Shown in pieces: positions 1 through 12,200 of a DNA stretch of 64,000 nt. The notes under the pieces are model-generated. The model worked only from the letters and a program-made list of their open reading frames with translations. It did no database searches and was not told the DNA's origin. Position 1 is the first letter of the stretch; each line of letters starts with the position of its first letter. Made by a program: the position numbers and the translations under genes. This stretch comes from Motacilla alba alba (lineage: Eukaryota; Chordata; Aves; Passeriformes; Motacillidae), in NCBI RefSeq assembly GCF_015832195.1, contig NC_052019.1, positions 47,061,016 to 47,125,015 on the forward strand. The letters are read 5' to 3'.

Positions 1-160
1 CTGCCTCCCCTCCCGGGTCCCGGCGCTCCCGCCGCGAGGGGGCCGGTCCCGGGGCCGCCCCGCCGCCGGATGCCCAGAACCCCTCGCCCCGCACCGGCCG
101 GGCTGCAGGAGGAGGAGGAGGAGAGGAGGAGGAGGAGGAGGAAGAGTAGGAGGAGACCGG
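1..160 (+). promoter_or_regulatory. DKK2: GC/CpG-rich promoter-proximal region of DKK2
   Basis: The first ~110 bases are very GC-rich with many CpG dinucleotides, and pass into a GGA-repeat purine run at about 109-158. The rest of the window is AT-rich and CpG-poor, so this looks like the edge of a CpG island over the DKK2 promoter or first-exon 5' UTR. The island is cut by the window start. No TATA box is evident, and the transcription start cannot be placed from sequence alone. Confidence 0.6.
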
Positions 161-186
161 GCGCTTTCACTCCTGCTGACTGCTGA
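70..186 (+). other. candidate upstream ORF in DKK2 5' leader
   Basis: An ATG at 70 opens a 38-codon frame ending at TGA 184-186. It includes a Glu/Arg-rich stretch from the GGA repeat. It is the only upstream ATG frame I found before the DKK2 start at 775; no other ATG was seen between 187 and 774. If the transcript begins upstream of 70, this would be a uORF ending about 590 nt before the main start. Peptide function is not implied, and whether it is transcribed is unknown. Confidence 0.3.
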
Positions 187-530
187 GGCAAAAGGCAGAA
201 AAAGGAGGAGGGGAATAAAAAGTAAAGAGGGGGGAGAGAGAGTGAAAGAAAACTAAGCCCGGCTTTTGCTGGTGCTGCTTGGATTGGATCTGGTTTGAGT
301 TTCCTCTCTGCTGGCTTGAGCAGCGAGAGAAGGAGGAGTGGGGGGAAGTAACTCGCTCACTTTTCCTCTGAAGCTTTAGCAAACGTGCTGGTGCCTGTGC
401 TGGCGGGGAGCTGCCCGGGAGCTGCAGTTCCTTCGCAGCACATTGCTCTCACTGCCCGGACTTCTCGAGGACCTGGAGGAAAAAGACATCACAGACCTGA
501 CAGTTGCTCACTGCCAATAGACTTGTCACA

Positions 531-570
531 TTTTTTTTTCTTTTTTTTTTTCTTTTTTTTTTTTTTTTCC
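531..570 (+). repeat. polypyrimidine (T-rich) tract in the 5' leader
   Basis: About 40 bases of T interrupted by two single Cs, ending TTCC. It lies about 205 bases before the DKK2 start codon, and an A-rich run follows at about 722-750. It could be a simple repeat inside the 5' UTR or a pyrimidine tract of an unrecognised upstream intron, since it is followed by CCTAG at 569-573. Confidence 0.7.
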
Positions 571-774
571 TAGGAGATTCTTTTTTAAAAGTATTTTTCT
601 CCCGTGTCTCAGAACAGCAGTTCCTTGAGTGGCTTTGAAATCCATTGCTTCCTTATCAACTTCGGGAGATATTTTTAGAAACTTCCCCCCATCCCCCCCG
701 TTTCTGTTTTCATAGCCAAAGGAAAAACAAAAAAAAAAAAAAGAAAAAAAGATAATCCTTTTGGGAGTGGGGAG

Positions 775-1032
775 ATGATCATGCTGATGTGGAATAAGTG
801 CTCCTGCTGTCTCCTCTTACTAGCCGCGGTCCTGATCGTGGAGAGCTCCCAGCTAGACAGCTCCAGCTCCAAGGTGAACTCCATCAAGTCCACCCTGATG
901 GGGGAGGCTCCAACTCAGGCAACCAACAGATCTGCAGGCATCCACCAGGGACTGATGCTTGCTAGCAGTAAGAAGGGCAAAATGCTAGAGCAGATGGGAA
1001 AACCTCCCAAGCACTATCACCGGCAAGGAGAG
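775..1032 (+). CDS. DKK2: DKK2 coding exon 1 (signal peptide and N-terminal region)
   Basis: Encodes residues 1-86, ending in phase 0 at GAG|GTAGGA. The start at 775 has a purine at -3 and aligns with the MAALM start of mammalian DKK2; in-frame ATGs at 781 and 787 are alternatives. Residues about 11-22 (CCLLLLAAVLIV) form the signal-peptide core. The segments VESSQ, NSIKS, NRSAG and SSKKGK match the mammalian N-terminus. The last 13 residues (MGKPPKHYHRQGE) have no counterpart in the mammalian protein as I recall it. There the exon ends at the equivalent of Gln73, but here CAG is followed by ATGGGA, which cannot be a donor. Confidence 0.93.
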
Positions 1033-3090
1033 GTAGGACATGGCTTCATTGCTTGAGTGTCTGTCCGTGTGCTGTATGTAAATAATTGCTAGTCTTCCCC
1101 CTCATACTGTTTTTAGAGCTTTAATATGCTAAATTAATTAATTTACTTCATTGGGCTTGCCTGGGACAATATAATCTCATAATAGATGTTAAGAACTGTG
1201 TAAGTGGGAGGTTTAAACCATTCATTTTTCTCTGTAGGGTTAATAACTGATGGAAGAAAGAGCAATCTAAAAAAACTATCATCTTCAGCATTTCTTTTTT
1301 TGACCCCTTCAAAAGGCTGCCAGAAGCAAAGGAAGAAATTTCTTATTAACTCTCAAGACAGTAAATGAGTTGAATTTGAATAGGTGAGGAAAATTTGAGC
1401 GTGAAGTAAAAATGCACAGCAGTGTAACAAACTTGGTTTTAGAAATCACACCTGGCAAGTTGATCTCTTTATAAAGTTGGTATCTTTATACCTGGTGAGA
1501 ATAAAAAAGCATGCTATCCCTGTGGTATACTTTAAAGTACAGTCCTTTGTTTAATAAGACAGAAAAATTATATGTTCCTTGTCCAGAATATGCTCCAGTG
1601 ATTGTGGAAGTTTTGTTTGGTTATGAGAGTTTGAATGTAAAGAAAATAGGAAAGGTTATAGAAAAAAAAAAAAAAAAAAGAAGGCTAAGGGAAAAAAACC
1701 AACAAAACCCAACACCCTGAGCTGCTTGTGCAGTCTTCTTTCCTGTGTACCCTGTCTGTAAACTTTCAAGTCTGATAGAAAATAATCTTCATTCAACTGT
1801 CTTTGCGCTAAACTATAAAGCAGCATTTAAAGTCATCCGTCCTGTTCTTCTCTCTCAAGTCTTAACTTGGATGGTACGAATGTTGCGTGTTGTGATGTTG
1901 AAAGAAGTAGACTTCTTCAGAAAATGTAGATTTTATTGGGTATTATTAGTATCTCTAAATACAGCTGCTTTTCATAAGCAACAGTGTAGCAGCAAGAGAG
2001 CTGCCAACATTCAGCACTAAAAAGGCAAAATACTCAATGACTGAAGGGTCTGTACTTGCTTAAATTTTCCTTATAGCAGCAGAGAAGCTGAAAATTCAAG
2101 TAATCCACTGAATTTGCTAAAGTGTTTCACATCAGCTTCCTAATAATTGAATGTTATAATTTGGTTTTGTGTGCAGGCATAGTAACAGTAGTGGTAGTTT
2201 TGGTTTCTGTATGTGAGAAATTTCCAAGCTTCCTTTCCCTAGCCACTCAACTGCTTTATAATTTACCCGGAATTTGGTTGCCTCTCCTTACCTCTAAGCA
2301 AAGTTTAGTAAGAGATGCTGTGATGAAGTTTCATGTTACTAAAGTACTGTGCTCTTCTCTAGTTCACATTTTACTAATTACAATTACATCGCTCTGTTGA
2401 ATCACCTTGAGGAGATAGAGGTGCCCAATGCACCTTCTTATAAGTTCTCCTTGGATTTGCTTTTGTTTTCCACGTATTCACAAAATGTCCAAATTCAGGT
2501 CCTATTTTCCCTCTGAGTGTTAGCAGTCTCATGAGTTTTGTGAGTCTCTGCTGCCCAGCTTTTGCCTTTTGGAGAAGTCTTGCCACCTTCCCCTGTGTAC
2601 AACATCTCAGCACTTCACTGTGTATTTAGCACAATGTTGAGAATAATTGACTATAATTCACCTTGTTCCTGAAAAACAATTTGTGCTACCTACTGGTTGT
2701 ATTTGCAAGATTTGCCCTAACTTGCCAGCCTGGACTGGGATTTTTGAGTGCTTCTAGTTACTGGCATGAACTCACAAGGCACACCTCAGGTGAGAGACAG
2801 CACTGTAAGTATCTGTAGTGGTAGAAGAGATGTCATTCATGTTAAGACTTCGTGTTTGTAGCATAAGCAAAGACCCCCAGAGAATTGGTGGCTGTGACTC
2901 CCAGGGAGTGAAGTCTGACCTCCCATCAAGGGCTGTCAGCGCTGAATTTTCCCTCTCTCCCTGAGATTCTGTCCCCAGATCCTGCATGGCCTCACACAGA
3001 TGTATGTGAAAATGACACAGATTTGCTCCCAATAATTCTAGATGCTACTTTTGGCCATCTGCCTGAAGCAACACAGTTAATGCAGAATTG

Positions 3091-3209
3091 GAAGAGAAAG
3101 AAGAAAAAAAGGGAAAAGACAAGGAAAAGAAAATGAAAGAGAGGAAAGAAAAAAAGGAAAAGAAAAAAAGTAAAGGAAAAGAAAAAAGAGAAGAAAAGAG
3201 AAAAAGAGT
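3091..3209 (+). repeat. polypurine GA-rich simple repeat
   Basis: About 119 bases composed almost entirely of A and G, a degenerate (GAAAA)n-type tract with only isolated pyrimidines. The complementary strand reads as Phe/Leu/Ser-rich frames, which are low-complexity artefacts. Mirror-like polypurine tracts of this kind can adopt triplex structures; no function is implied. Confidence 0.85.
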
Positions 3210-6200
3210 ATCTTTTCTGAAAAGGTTTTCTCTTTGGTGATACTTCCAGCTGTAGGGCTGGTAAGCCGCTGCATTTTTTAACAGCAGTGTCATGCATATC
3301 AACCAATTAAGACATGACATTTTCGTAATCTTTTTTAAAGTACTCTCTTACTAGGTTAGTTGCTTAATTTGTTTAGATTATGGGACTTGCACTGAAGTTG
3401 ACCGTGCCACTTGCAAAAGAGCAGGCCTATGCATTTCTTTCTAAATCAATCTGTTGAATTAGTGGAATTTGTAATGTCTCAAAAGTAAGGGTATCTTTTA
3501 TCTCTTGGCAACATTAGATGGTGAGTTGAGTGTCTTGTTTACAACTAGGAAATAGTTTTAATAAGGACCAAGGATATGCATGTTAAAGAAAAATTAATAG
3601 AATTTTGCTGTTGTGAAGTCTCTGAGCTGTGCTTTCAGGTCTGGACTTACACATGGTGGAAATCACCAAAACTGATGAAAGGACCATCAGCCTACAACCT
3701 ATTTGCTTTTCAATTATGTTAATTCTCAAGACTAGGAGCAACTTGGGAGTGTTTAATCAGCAATAAATCAACCGATACAACAGTTGATGGCTTATCTGGA
3801 GTGTTGATGTTTTTCAGCTGGTAGTAACAGTGTTTCTGCCCAGAAAGGGAAGATCCAGCGCTCTTTTGTCAGGCAAAGTTCCAGTTTAAATTAATGAAAA
3901 TACTCACATGAGCAAAGCAAGTTGATCCAGCTTGCAGAGAGACTGGCGGGGCAAATGTGGATTTTAGTAAGACTTAACATTTTTATGTCTTTCTGAGGAA
4001 TATTATTTATTTTCTGGCCTTATTCCCTTTACTGCCTTGGATCAGCAGAGAATGAGAGTGCTAAATCGGTGAGATTTCATTCTCTTCTCTGTTCTTTACT
4101 GTCACTGCTGCTTTTCCTTTTCTACAAACTGTTAATGTTTCCCCAATTTCACGGAGAATCAGAAAGTGTCTACAGCATTTGCACAAGGGAAATTTTTGCT
4201 CAAAACCAGTATTGTACAGTGCATGCTAATCTAGGTTACTTTGGGGGGAGTCAGGATTATATACTGTCAGCCATTTATTTCCTTTCAAAACTTGATTTAG
4301 AAAAACGCTTCGAGAGACATCCAACACCTCAGTTCCATGACCCGTCTGTGAAAGTGTTCTGGATATATCCCCTCTCTAGGAAAATATGATACAGTGAACA
4401 GGGTCATAATTGACAGTGAAGATAGATTAATTTTTCTGTGTGTTAGCTATAGCTTCCACTGTGTTTGGGCAAGGTCTCCCATGTGAGTGATCTAGCTCAA
4501 CTACAGAGATGAACCTTAAAGGAAAAATAGAACATACTGAACGATGCTTGAAAGGCATAGCCTTTCCACAGATTCCTGGTTGATGACTTTGTAGCCGCTT
4601 TAATTCACTTCACCATCTTCTAGACTTCTTGCGTCTGGGTTTTAGTCCCCTCTCTCCTCTGAGACGTGTCCCTTCTGTCAATGCTGGGGTTTGTACTCCT
4701 TCACACTCAATCGCCTTTAATGATCTGGTAGGCTGTGACCTACCAAGCTTTATTTCCAGCTATTTTCCTTCTTTAATCTATGGGTGCTATTATCTTCTTC
4801 CTTTCCCACCTCCTGGCCACAAGCTGTCGTTTCAGCTCATTCCCCAACAAGATGTGTCTCTCATTCCCTGTGTCCCTTTGCTGCTGCATATCTGTTTGGG
4901 TTTGTGCTTCCCCTTGAGACTTTCCCTTCCCCATGAACATGATGGGAGCAGTAGCAATGAAGGGAAGAACTGGGGCATGCAGTAGAGGGAACTGACGCAT
5001 CTGTGGGGCTGACTAAGAGATAGTGAGGTCTGGAAAAGTGAGAGAGGAATGAAAAGCTGGGACAAGTTTTAGTGCTGCAGAGGCACAACAGACGGCTATC
5101 AGATAAGCCTTAGTATTCCAAATGCACAGGGTTTAATGTTAAGATGTGTTTATTTTTTTAAAATTCTATTGCAGTTTGAGCTAAGATGTTTGAGACCACA
5201 GAAGCCAGACCAAAGAGGCATTTATTCAAATGACTAATTTGATACTGATCTCATACCTATTAACGCGTGGACATACGTGTGTTTCTTGGACAGGACATAG
5301 TTACCCGCAAGAACTTGCTAGAAAATGTTTGGATGATGCTTTGTAGCGAGTAAAACAGCATGAGATGTAGTAATTGAATGCAGTGCCCTGACAATGTTAC
5401 AATAAAATGTACCAAAGACTACAAAAATGTAACCACAATATCTTAAATAGCTAGCAACCAAGACAGTAAAAAATATTTCTTCATGGGATTAAAAATAAAT
5501 TAATTAAAATAGCTAGAAATTACATCCAGCAATAGCTGCCTTTTATTTTTTTTTAATTAAAAAAATACAGAATTGCTAAATCCACCAGAGGATTAATTCT
5601 TTGCTCTTGCTGTTTGGTGTAAGAAATTTGGGTGACATACTGGTTTACTGGCAGCAGTCTTGCTAAATAACCTACTGGCTTCCCTTTTAACTGCAAAAAA
5701 TGGGGTGCAGAGCATTATCTCCCTCCTGGGTCATGCTTGGTGTCCCCTTCAAATTCTTATTATTAACTGATGTCATAATATAGAGCAAAAGCTCCTAAAA
5801 AGTAGCTTTACTACCAGTATTTCCTATTAGCTTTGCAACATTGCCTAGAAAATTTCTAGAACTCTGATGCGCTGCTGGGTGTGCAAGTTCTTAGGAAGAG
5901 TCAGTTTCTATATGGAAAGCCTGTCAGTGCTTAATGACAACACAGAAGATGATGAAGCATGATTACATTTTCCCCTCAGAAAAGTGAGTCTGATTAACTC
6001 ATTATGTTTGATTAACTGATGCTTTGCAGATGCAAATATAGCACAAGTTTAATTTTGATCTTAATTATCTCAACACCGGATGTATCTTGCAAGCACTTCG
6101 TATCTCATGGCTTGTCAATAAAGCCTTTGGTCCTTTTACACTTGTTCTTACAAATGCCTCACCCTGGAAATGTCGTTCAGGAGGAATTTAGCTCTGCAGA

Positions 6201-9200
6201 GGAGGAGCCCCACGAAGCTTCTGCTTCTGTTTGGTTTTCCAGCATGGCTTTTCTCCCCAGGTTTTGTATATCTGCTTATTTTTTTAAGTATATCCAAACA
6301 AGTTTTAGATATGTGTAAAAATGTTAATTTGGAGAACACCTTCAAAACAGAGAGCTTCCCGTCCTGCACGTGCTTGCCAAGGTCCCAGCCAAGTTCATGC
6401 TACCGCCTGCGTGCACACACTGGTTGTGGCTGGCAGGAATCAGGGTGTGGTGGGACACACCTGGAGCCAGCAGCCCCTGTGTGGCCCATCATTGCCATGG
6501 GGTTTGTCACCATGTCCTGCGGAGCTTTGTGTTGGTTTTGGCACCGCAGTCATGAAATGTCTATGATGGATTTAAGGAGCTGGAGTCTGTGTGACACCAT
6601 AGACATGGTTGAGAAAGCTAGAAGCCATCATTCTGCTCTTCCTGCACTGGTGAAATCCCAAGTGTATTAGGAGTTTTATATTTATTCTTTTTTTTAGTGA
6701 ACTGAAGATAATTATTTTGAAATCTTTGTCTTTTACTGCTGTGTTCTAGGTGGTGTTTCTGGTACTTTTAGGTTGAAACCTATAGGAAGCTTCTATGAGC
6801 TTAATATCCATGGATGTGAAAGGCCAATACAAAAGCCAAGAAGATGAGAAGGTTTGCTTTGCTACTCTTTTAAAATGAATTTTGCCTGCAAAAGTTTTTA
6901 TTTTCATTAGAGATCATGAACTTCATCTCGTCTTTTTTTCACCAAGTGTAGGATGTCATTGGCAGTGTGTGTCCCCAAACCATCACTTTTTTTCAGTGTA
7001 ACGTTTTCCCTTTTTGGTTGAAGGTCAGATTTATTCTAATGGAAATTGTAATGAACATTAAGCAATTTTCAAATTGTAATGAAATGTGGAAATAGATGAT
7101 TTATGGTATTTCCAAGCTAATTGCAGAATCCTTTGCTCTAGAATAGGCTACAGAATGTAGTGTTACAGAGTGAGCGAGATGGCTTAAAAGGATACATATG
7201 TTCTTACTAAAGAACAGCATAATACCAAATCACAGCAATCTTCAAATAAAATAATGAATTTTGTTCATCTTGGTTACAGTTTTTTGGGGATAGGCCTTAA
7301 ATCCATCTATGATTTATACATTTGTGTTCACACAAACAGAACTTGAGTTAGGAAAATAAATGAAATACAAACACACAGTGGGAATGTGGAGTTCACTCAT
7401 TCAGCAGCTATTTTGTTCTTACTAACGGAAAGAGCAGAGCAATGCTACAAAAAAAAAAACCAAAAACTTGAAAGTTGTCGGGTTTCCCCCCCTCAAAGCA
7501 CATAAGCACACGGTTCAGCCCCTTGGGACTTTCTTAAAGCTAAGCTTTGATATGATTGAATTTTCATATGCATAGTAATGAATCTTTGAGACATGCATGT
7601 TGCACATGTGTAGTGCAAATGGCACTGGTTTAGCATTTTTAGCAGTAAGCAAAGGCAGACTGCTCTGCACATGCTTGGGAATGAGGTGTTGCTTCACTCT
7701 GCAAGCCCTCTGCCTCATTCTCTGTGCATCATGTAAGTGTGAACCAGGCTGTGCATGCTTTTAAAAGCATATTTATCGGTCCAGTGAATGAGAGGACAGG
7801 GTTCAGTTCTACGTGTTTTGGCAGCTTGCCTTGAGTAAAGCAGTGACTTGCTGTCAGCATGATCTCCTCTCTGCAATCTGAAATGACTACAGTGGAGATC
7901 TCTTAAAGGAACTGCGAACACAATACGTTGATGTTGCAGCAGGAAACTTTTATTCTTGGAATCTCATTCTTAACTGGAACAGCGTCAGAGAAAGTAGTGC
8001 ATCTGGTGGGGGAAGATCTCCTTTACTTTTCCTTTTGCACAGAGCAAGGTAGCTTCCAGAATTGGGTTAGTTTTTGGGGTTTTTTGCTATATGTTCCTAC
8101 TGAAATTGGTGCACCTCTTCTTGGCAGTCTGATAAGATACTAAACTGGACATTCTGTTGTGACCTGACCTGTCAGGATTAGTACATACTTCAGTGTACTT
8201 GCCATATTTCTTTGTTTCTTTTCTTTTGGCTTGAAAATGAGAGTGCAGAGCCCTCCCACCCAGTTTGTTGTGGACTCGGGATGCTGTTTTCTACCTCAAA
8301 AAGCATAAGTTTGTGTTTCTTTCTATCTTTTGGGGTTTTAGGTTGCCCACAGAGAGACTGAGCTATGAGTCTTTTACTCACCCTCTGGTAGGAGTACTGG
8401 GTGCGTACTTTCTTTCTTTTTCAAACATCATCTCCCTGTCATTCTTCAGGAGGGAGGGAAGACAGGACATATCAAATGGTCATGTTTTACCAGACCTGCC
8501 ATTCTTAAATTTCAGTTTATCATCCACTGAGGTAGCAATAATGACACCATCTGGCTCACATAACCAACCACTCTGTGTGAATTGAATGCTATGGGGTTGC
8601 TCAGTGAGACTGAAAGTTATTCTTTCAGACCTGTTCAGTTGCTGTTGCTCCCAACAAAGCTAAATTTCCATTTGTATATTATTAATAACCAATTCCTGTG
8701 GTAGGGTAAGAAAGTGTGTGTGTAGGTCAGAATTCAGGAATGGAAATTTTGGGAACCAAGGAAGGACCATGAATATAGGAGGTTGCCATCCTCTCTCCAC
8801 ACTTTCTCCATATGGAGCCAAATATTGATGTTACCTCATGTCATCTTACAGGTAAAAAGAAAAACTGCCTAGGCTTAGAAGTCTACTTTATAGTTTGGTG
8901 GTAGTACTAAACTGCTTAGCTGCATACAATGTTTTTGTAATTGTTTAAATAAATACAGAGTTCTTAAAATGCTCTTTAGGAATGCTTGTAAACTTCTGTG
9001 CTTGGATTTGTCCCCATTGCTATCTTCCAGACATCCCACTCCTCGCCAGGAAAATGGCTTTTTAACAAGAAGAATACTCTGGAAATTACTTTCTGAGAGG
9101 GTCCTGGCCACAGCAGCTGCAACAAATTGCCACTGAACTTCAGTCCCAATTGTTTTTTATTGCTAAAAGGATAAGTGACCAAGTGAATACTTGTATTATA

Positions 9201-12200
9201 GCTTCACGACAGTTTATTAAGTATCAAATTGTATTGTGTGATCTTGTCTAACCAAAAGATTAAGGTTTTCTCTGCAGAGAAAAATTTCTCTCAGACTTTG
9301 TACTGATGCTAAAGTTGCAAGAGGGCGAGAAAGTCCTGCCAGTCCCAAACTGTTCTGTGGTTAGGCTGGCTTAGGGTTTTCCTCTGCTTTAGCTGGTCAG
9401 CGATGTCAGCAAAAGCAGAGCTGTAACAGCGTGAGGCAGCTGAGAAGTCAAGGCACTGCAATCCATTGCGTGTTGGTCCACCTCCTGCTGAGGAAACAAG
9501 TCCGTGGGGGGCATTTCCTGAGCAAGAGGGTTTTGAGTAGCAGCACAGCTTCAGCATAGCTCAGGCTATGCTAACTGGGAAGCATTTTTGGCATGATTTT
9601 CCAAATAAGCAATACAGAGCCCAGGAAGGTCAATGAAGGATGAAGCAAAACCTTGAGATGGTACAGGAGGCATGTTTGTGTCCTGGAGCAGGATTTGCCA
9701 CCTGGAAAGGAGATGTAGGTGTGCTTGCCCTCCTCTCAGCCTCTCTGCTCTAACTTTGAGGATCTCTCCTTCCCCAGACATGTTGGCCTCACTGTCACTG
9801 CTGTAGCTTTGGGGCTTGGGTTTGGTTTTGTCCAACGCATTTAAAAGGATGATGCCTTTTCCTAAGCACTATCCTCTCAAGTTATCAGTGAAGAATAGAT
9901 AAGAGAATCTTTATTTCAGGCACACATATGTGCTCCAGGTGTGAAGGGAACTCTTAAACTGTTTATGAGCACACAAAGCCCCCATGAACAAAGAGGGCAG
10001 AAAAGAACGTTGTCATTTTAAGGAAAAATATGTTTTAAGGCCCTGTTAAAAAATAAAGCCAAAACAGAGCTGCAAATGGGCTGCAGATTGTCTGTGTAAG
10101 AGAGATTAGCACTCTGAAAATCTCTGATAGGTTTGTGCCACAGACAGTCCCAGGTAGCCAAGATGCCATTTGATTATGGAGGGGCTATCCACTGTCGGGC
10201 TGTTGTCTTGGAGAGTTACCCACAAAGTCCTCTTCCTTTAGGCATACACAGGTAAGCAGGATAGCACTGCCTTAACTCTGTTTTAAAGGTTTTAGATTAC
10301 TAGAAGTCAATGGAGACATTGTATGAAAGGTGTGATAGTGGGGTGTCAGTTCCAGATATGGGTGTCCTTGTCACTTTTATGTTTGGTGGGGTTGAAGTCT
10401 ATTTTACTGTTAAAGGGTCAGAAGGGTCAAGGATGGTGGCTAAAATGAGAGAAAACACATTAACAGCCATGTGAGGATATCTTAATTTGTTTGGAACAGC
10501 TTTCAGGTACACTGAGGGTAGCATCCATAATGGTGGTGACAATTCAGTACCCAAACAGAAGTGATATAACTCACTCCTCTCCCACACTGTTTTCCAGCAG
10601 ATGCACCAAAAAATTTGGCCATAGACACAAGTTCATGCTGCCAGAAATGCAGCTCTTCAGCTCTTTGCTCTGCAAAATATGCTGCTTTATTGTCCTTCTA
10701 ATCCAAGAAGTGCCACACACTTCTGCACAGAAAGCCATCTCAAAGGTTTGGCCCTGTTTACTGACAGGATGAGTCTGAAATGTACATATGTACCTAACTC
10801 CCTGAATGTTTTCAGTGGCAATTAGGTTCTTCATGCATTTAGGGAGTGTAGTCATGGTCTTTTCCACGCACAAGAGAAATTCAGAGGAAGTCATCTGTCT
10901 AAAACTTGGTGCAAGGCATGCTCAGGGACAAGGACCTCTCTTCTCTTTTATGACCTATGTAAGGTAGTCCGAGTTTGGTCATCAGAATGATTTGTCATAA
11001 TTATTATTATTACAGAAAAGTTTAATCAGAATAATTTATGCTGTTCCCTCAAGGATGAAATAATTATCTAAAAAATCAGTTATAGGTTATATCTAATGTA
11101 GCAGACACGTTTATGCTGGCCTTTCTCTCTGGGTTACAATCTTCATCCAGAGTAACTTTTTTTTAAACCAGCCTATCTTTTTTAATTTTTTTTTTCTGTA
11201 AAACTGGACATGGATGCAGAGATGTTGCAAGGAGAGCTGTAGTGCTTGTCTTTAATGAGCCTCTTCCTGACCCACCCTGTGTAAAGCAGTTGACACATCA
11301 TGTGTTGTGCAGCTGGGACGGCTACCCTGGCACATATCTCTGATATGTGAACGTTTTGACTTTGGCCTTTTGGAAGCACTGGTCCCATGCTGTTCTCCAG
11401 AGTAGTGTTTAAGTCATTTTCCAGATACTGTGGATATAGGGCCGGTAGGAGCAAAAGCTGAAATGGAATTCATGAGTACAGATTTAGCTGATTCTGTGAA
11501 AACAGATTGCACAACACAGACTGACAGTTTCTGGATTTGATTTTCTCTCTTTCCTTGGTTTGACCTCCAGTGCTCCTTCTGTCAGCTGGTCAGTATTTGG
11601 TTCTGAAGTTGTAGAGTTTGTGCGTTGTCTGTGTATGTATGAATGGTGGGGTTTTTTTTTGTTTCAGTTTTTTTAGGGGGGTTGTTGTTTTAATTTTGCA
11701 ATGTAGCCCTTTAAATTTGAATTTTATCCCTTGATCAAAGGGCAGGCCAGCAGCCTGTGAGCCTCTTTCTGTGAGACAGCAGCTGGAGGTGGTGCAGGAA
11801 TGAAATTCAGGCAGGGTGATCCACACTGCTGAACAGTCTGAGCAGACAAGAGCAGCCATGGACAGAGTTCATGCCCTGTCAGTGGAACAATGCACACCTC
11901 TGTCCCTCTAGTACGGGGAGCTCGGCTGCTCCTGATGCTCTTGACTCTACTGGAAGTGTTGGTTCTTGTATGTTTTGACCATTTATTAGTAAAATGGCCA
12001 CTGCTTTTACTTTTGATCCCCTTCTGCCCTAAATGACCCTATTGTCAAGAAATCAAGAGTAGCTACTAGAGGGCATTTTGTGAAAATTACCCCATCTTTG
12101 CTCTTCAAATACTTGTGCCAATGGAGCCATAGCTCAAGTACAAAAACTTTAAAGAAATGGAATTGCCAAGGTATTACCCATTTCATAGCTGATTAGAATA

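Noticed and set aside
968..973. Donor-like GTAAGA inside DKK2 exon 1
   Set aside because: Splicing there would end the exon in phase 1, while exon 2 acceptors need phase 0. It would also cut the conserved SSKKGK segment.
2992..3320. Phe-rich open frames on the - strand
   Set aside because: They are translations of the polypurine tract at 3091-3209 and exist in several frames at once.
6170..6670. 166-codon open frame in intron 1, the longest in the window
   Set aside because: No recognisable domain, overlapping frames of similar length, and no splice or promoter context. Composition looks like chance read-through.
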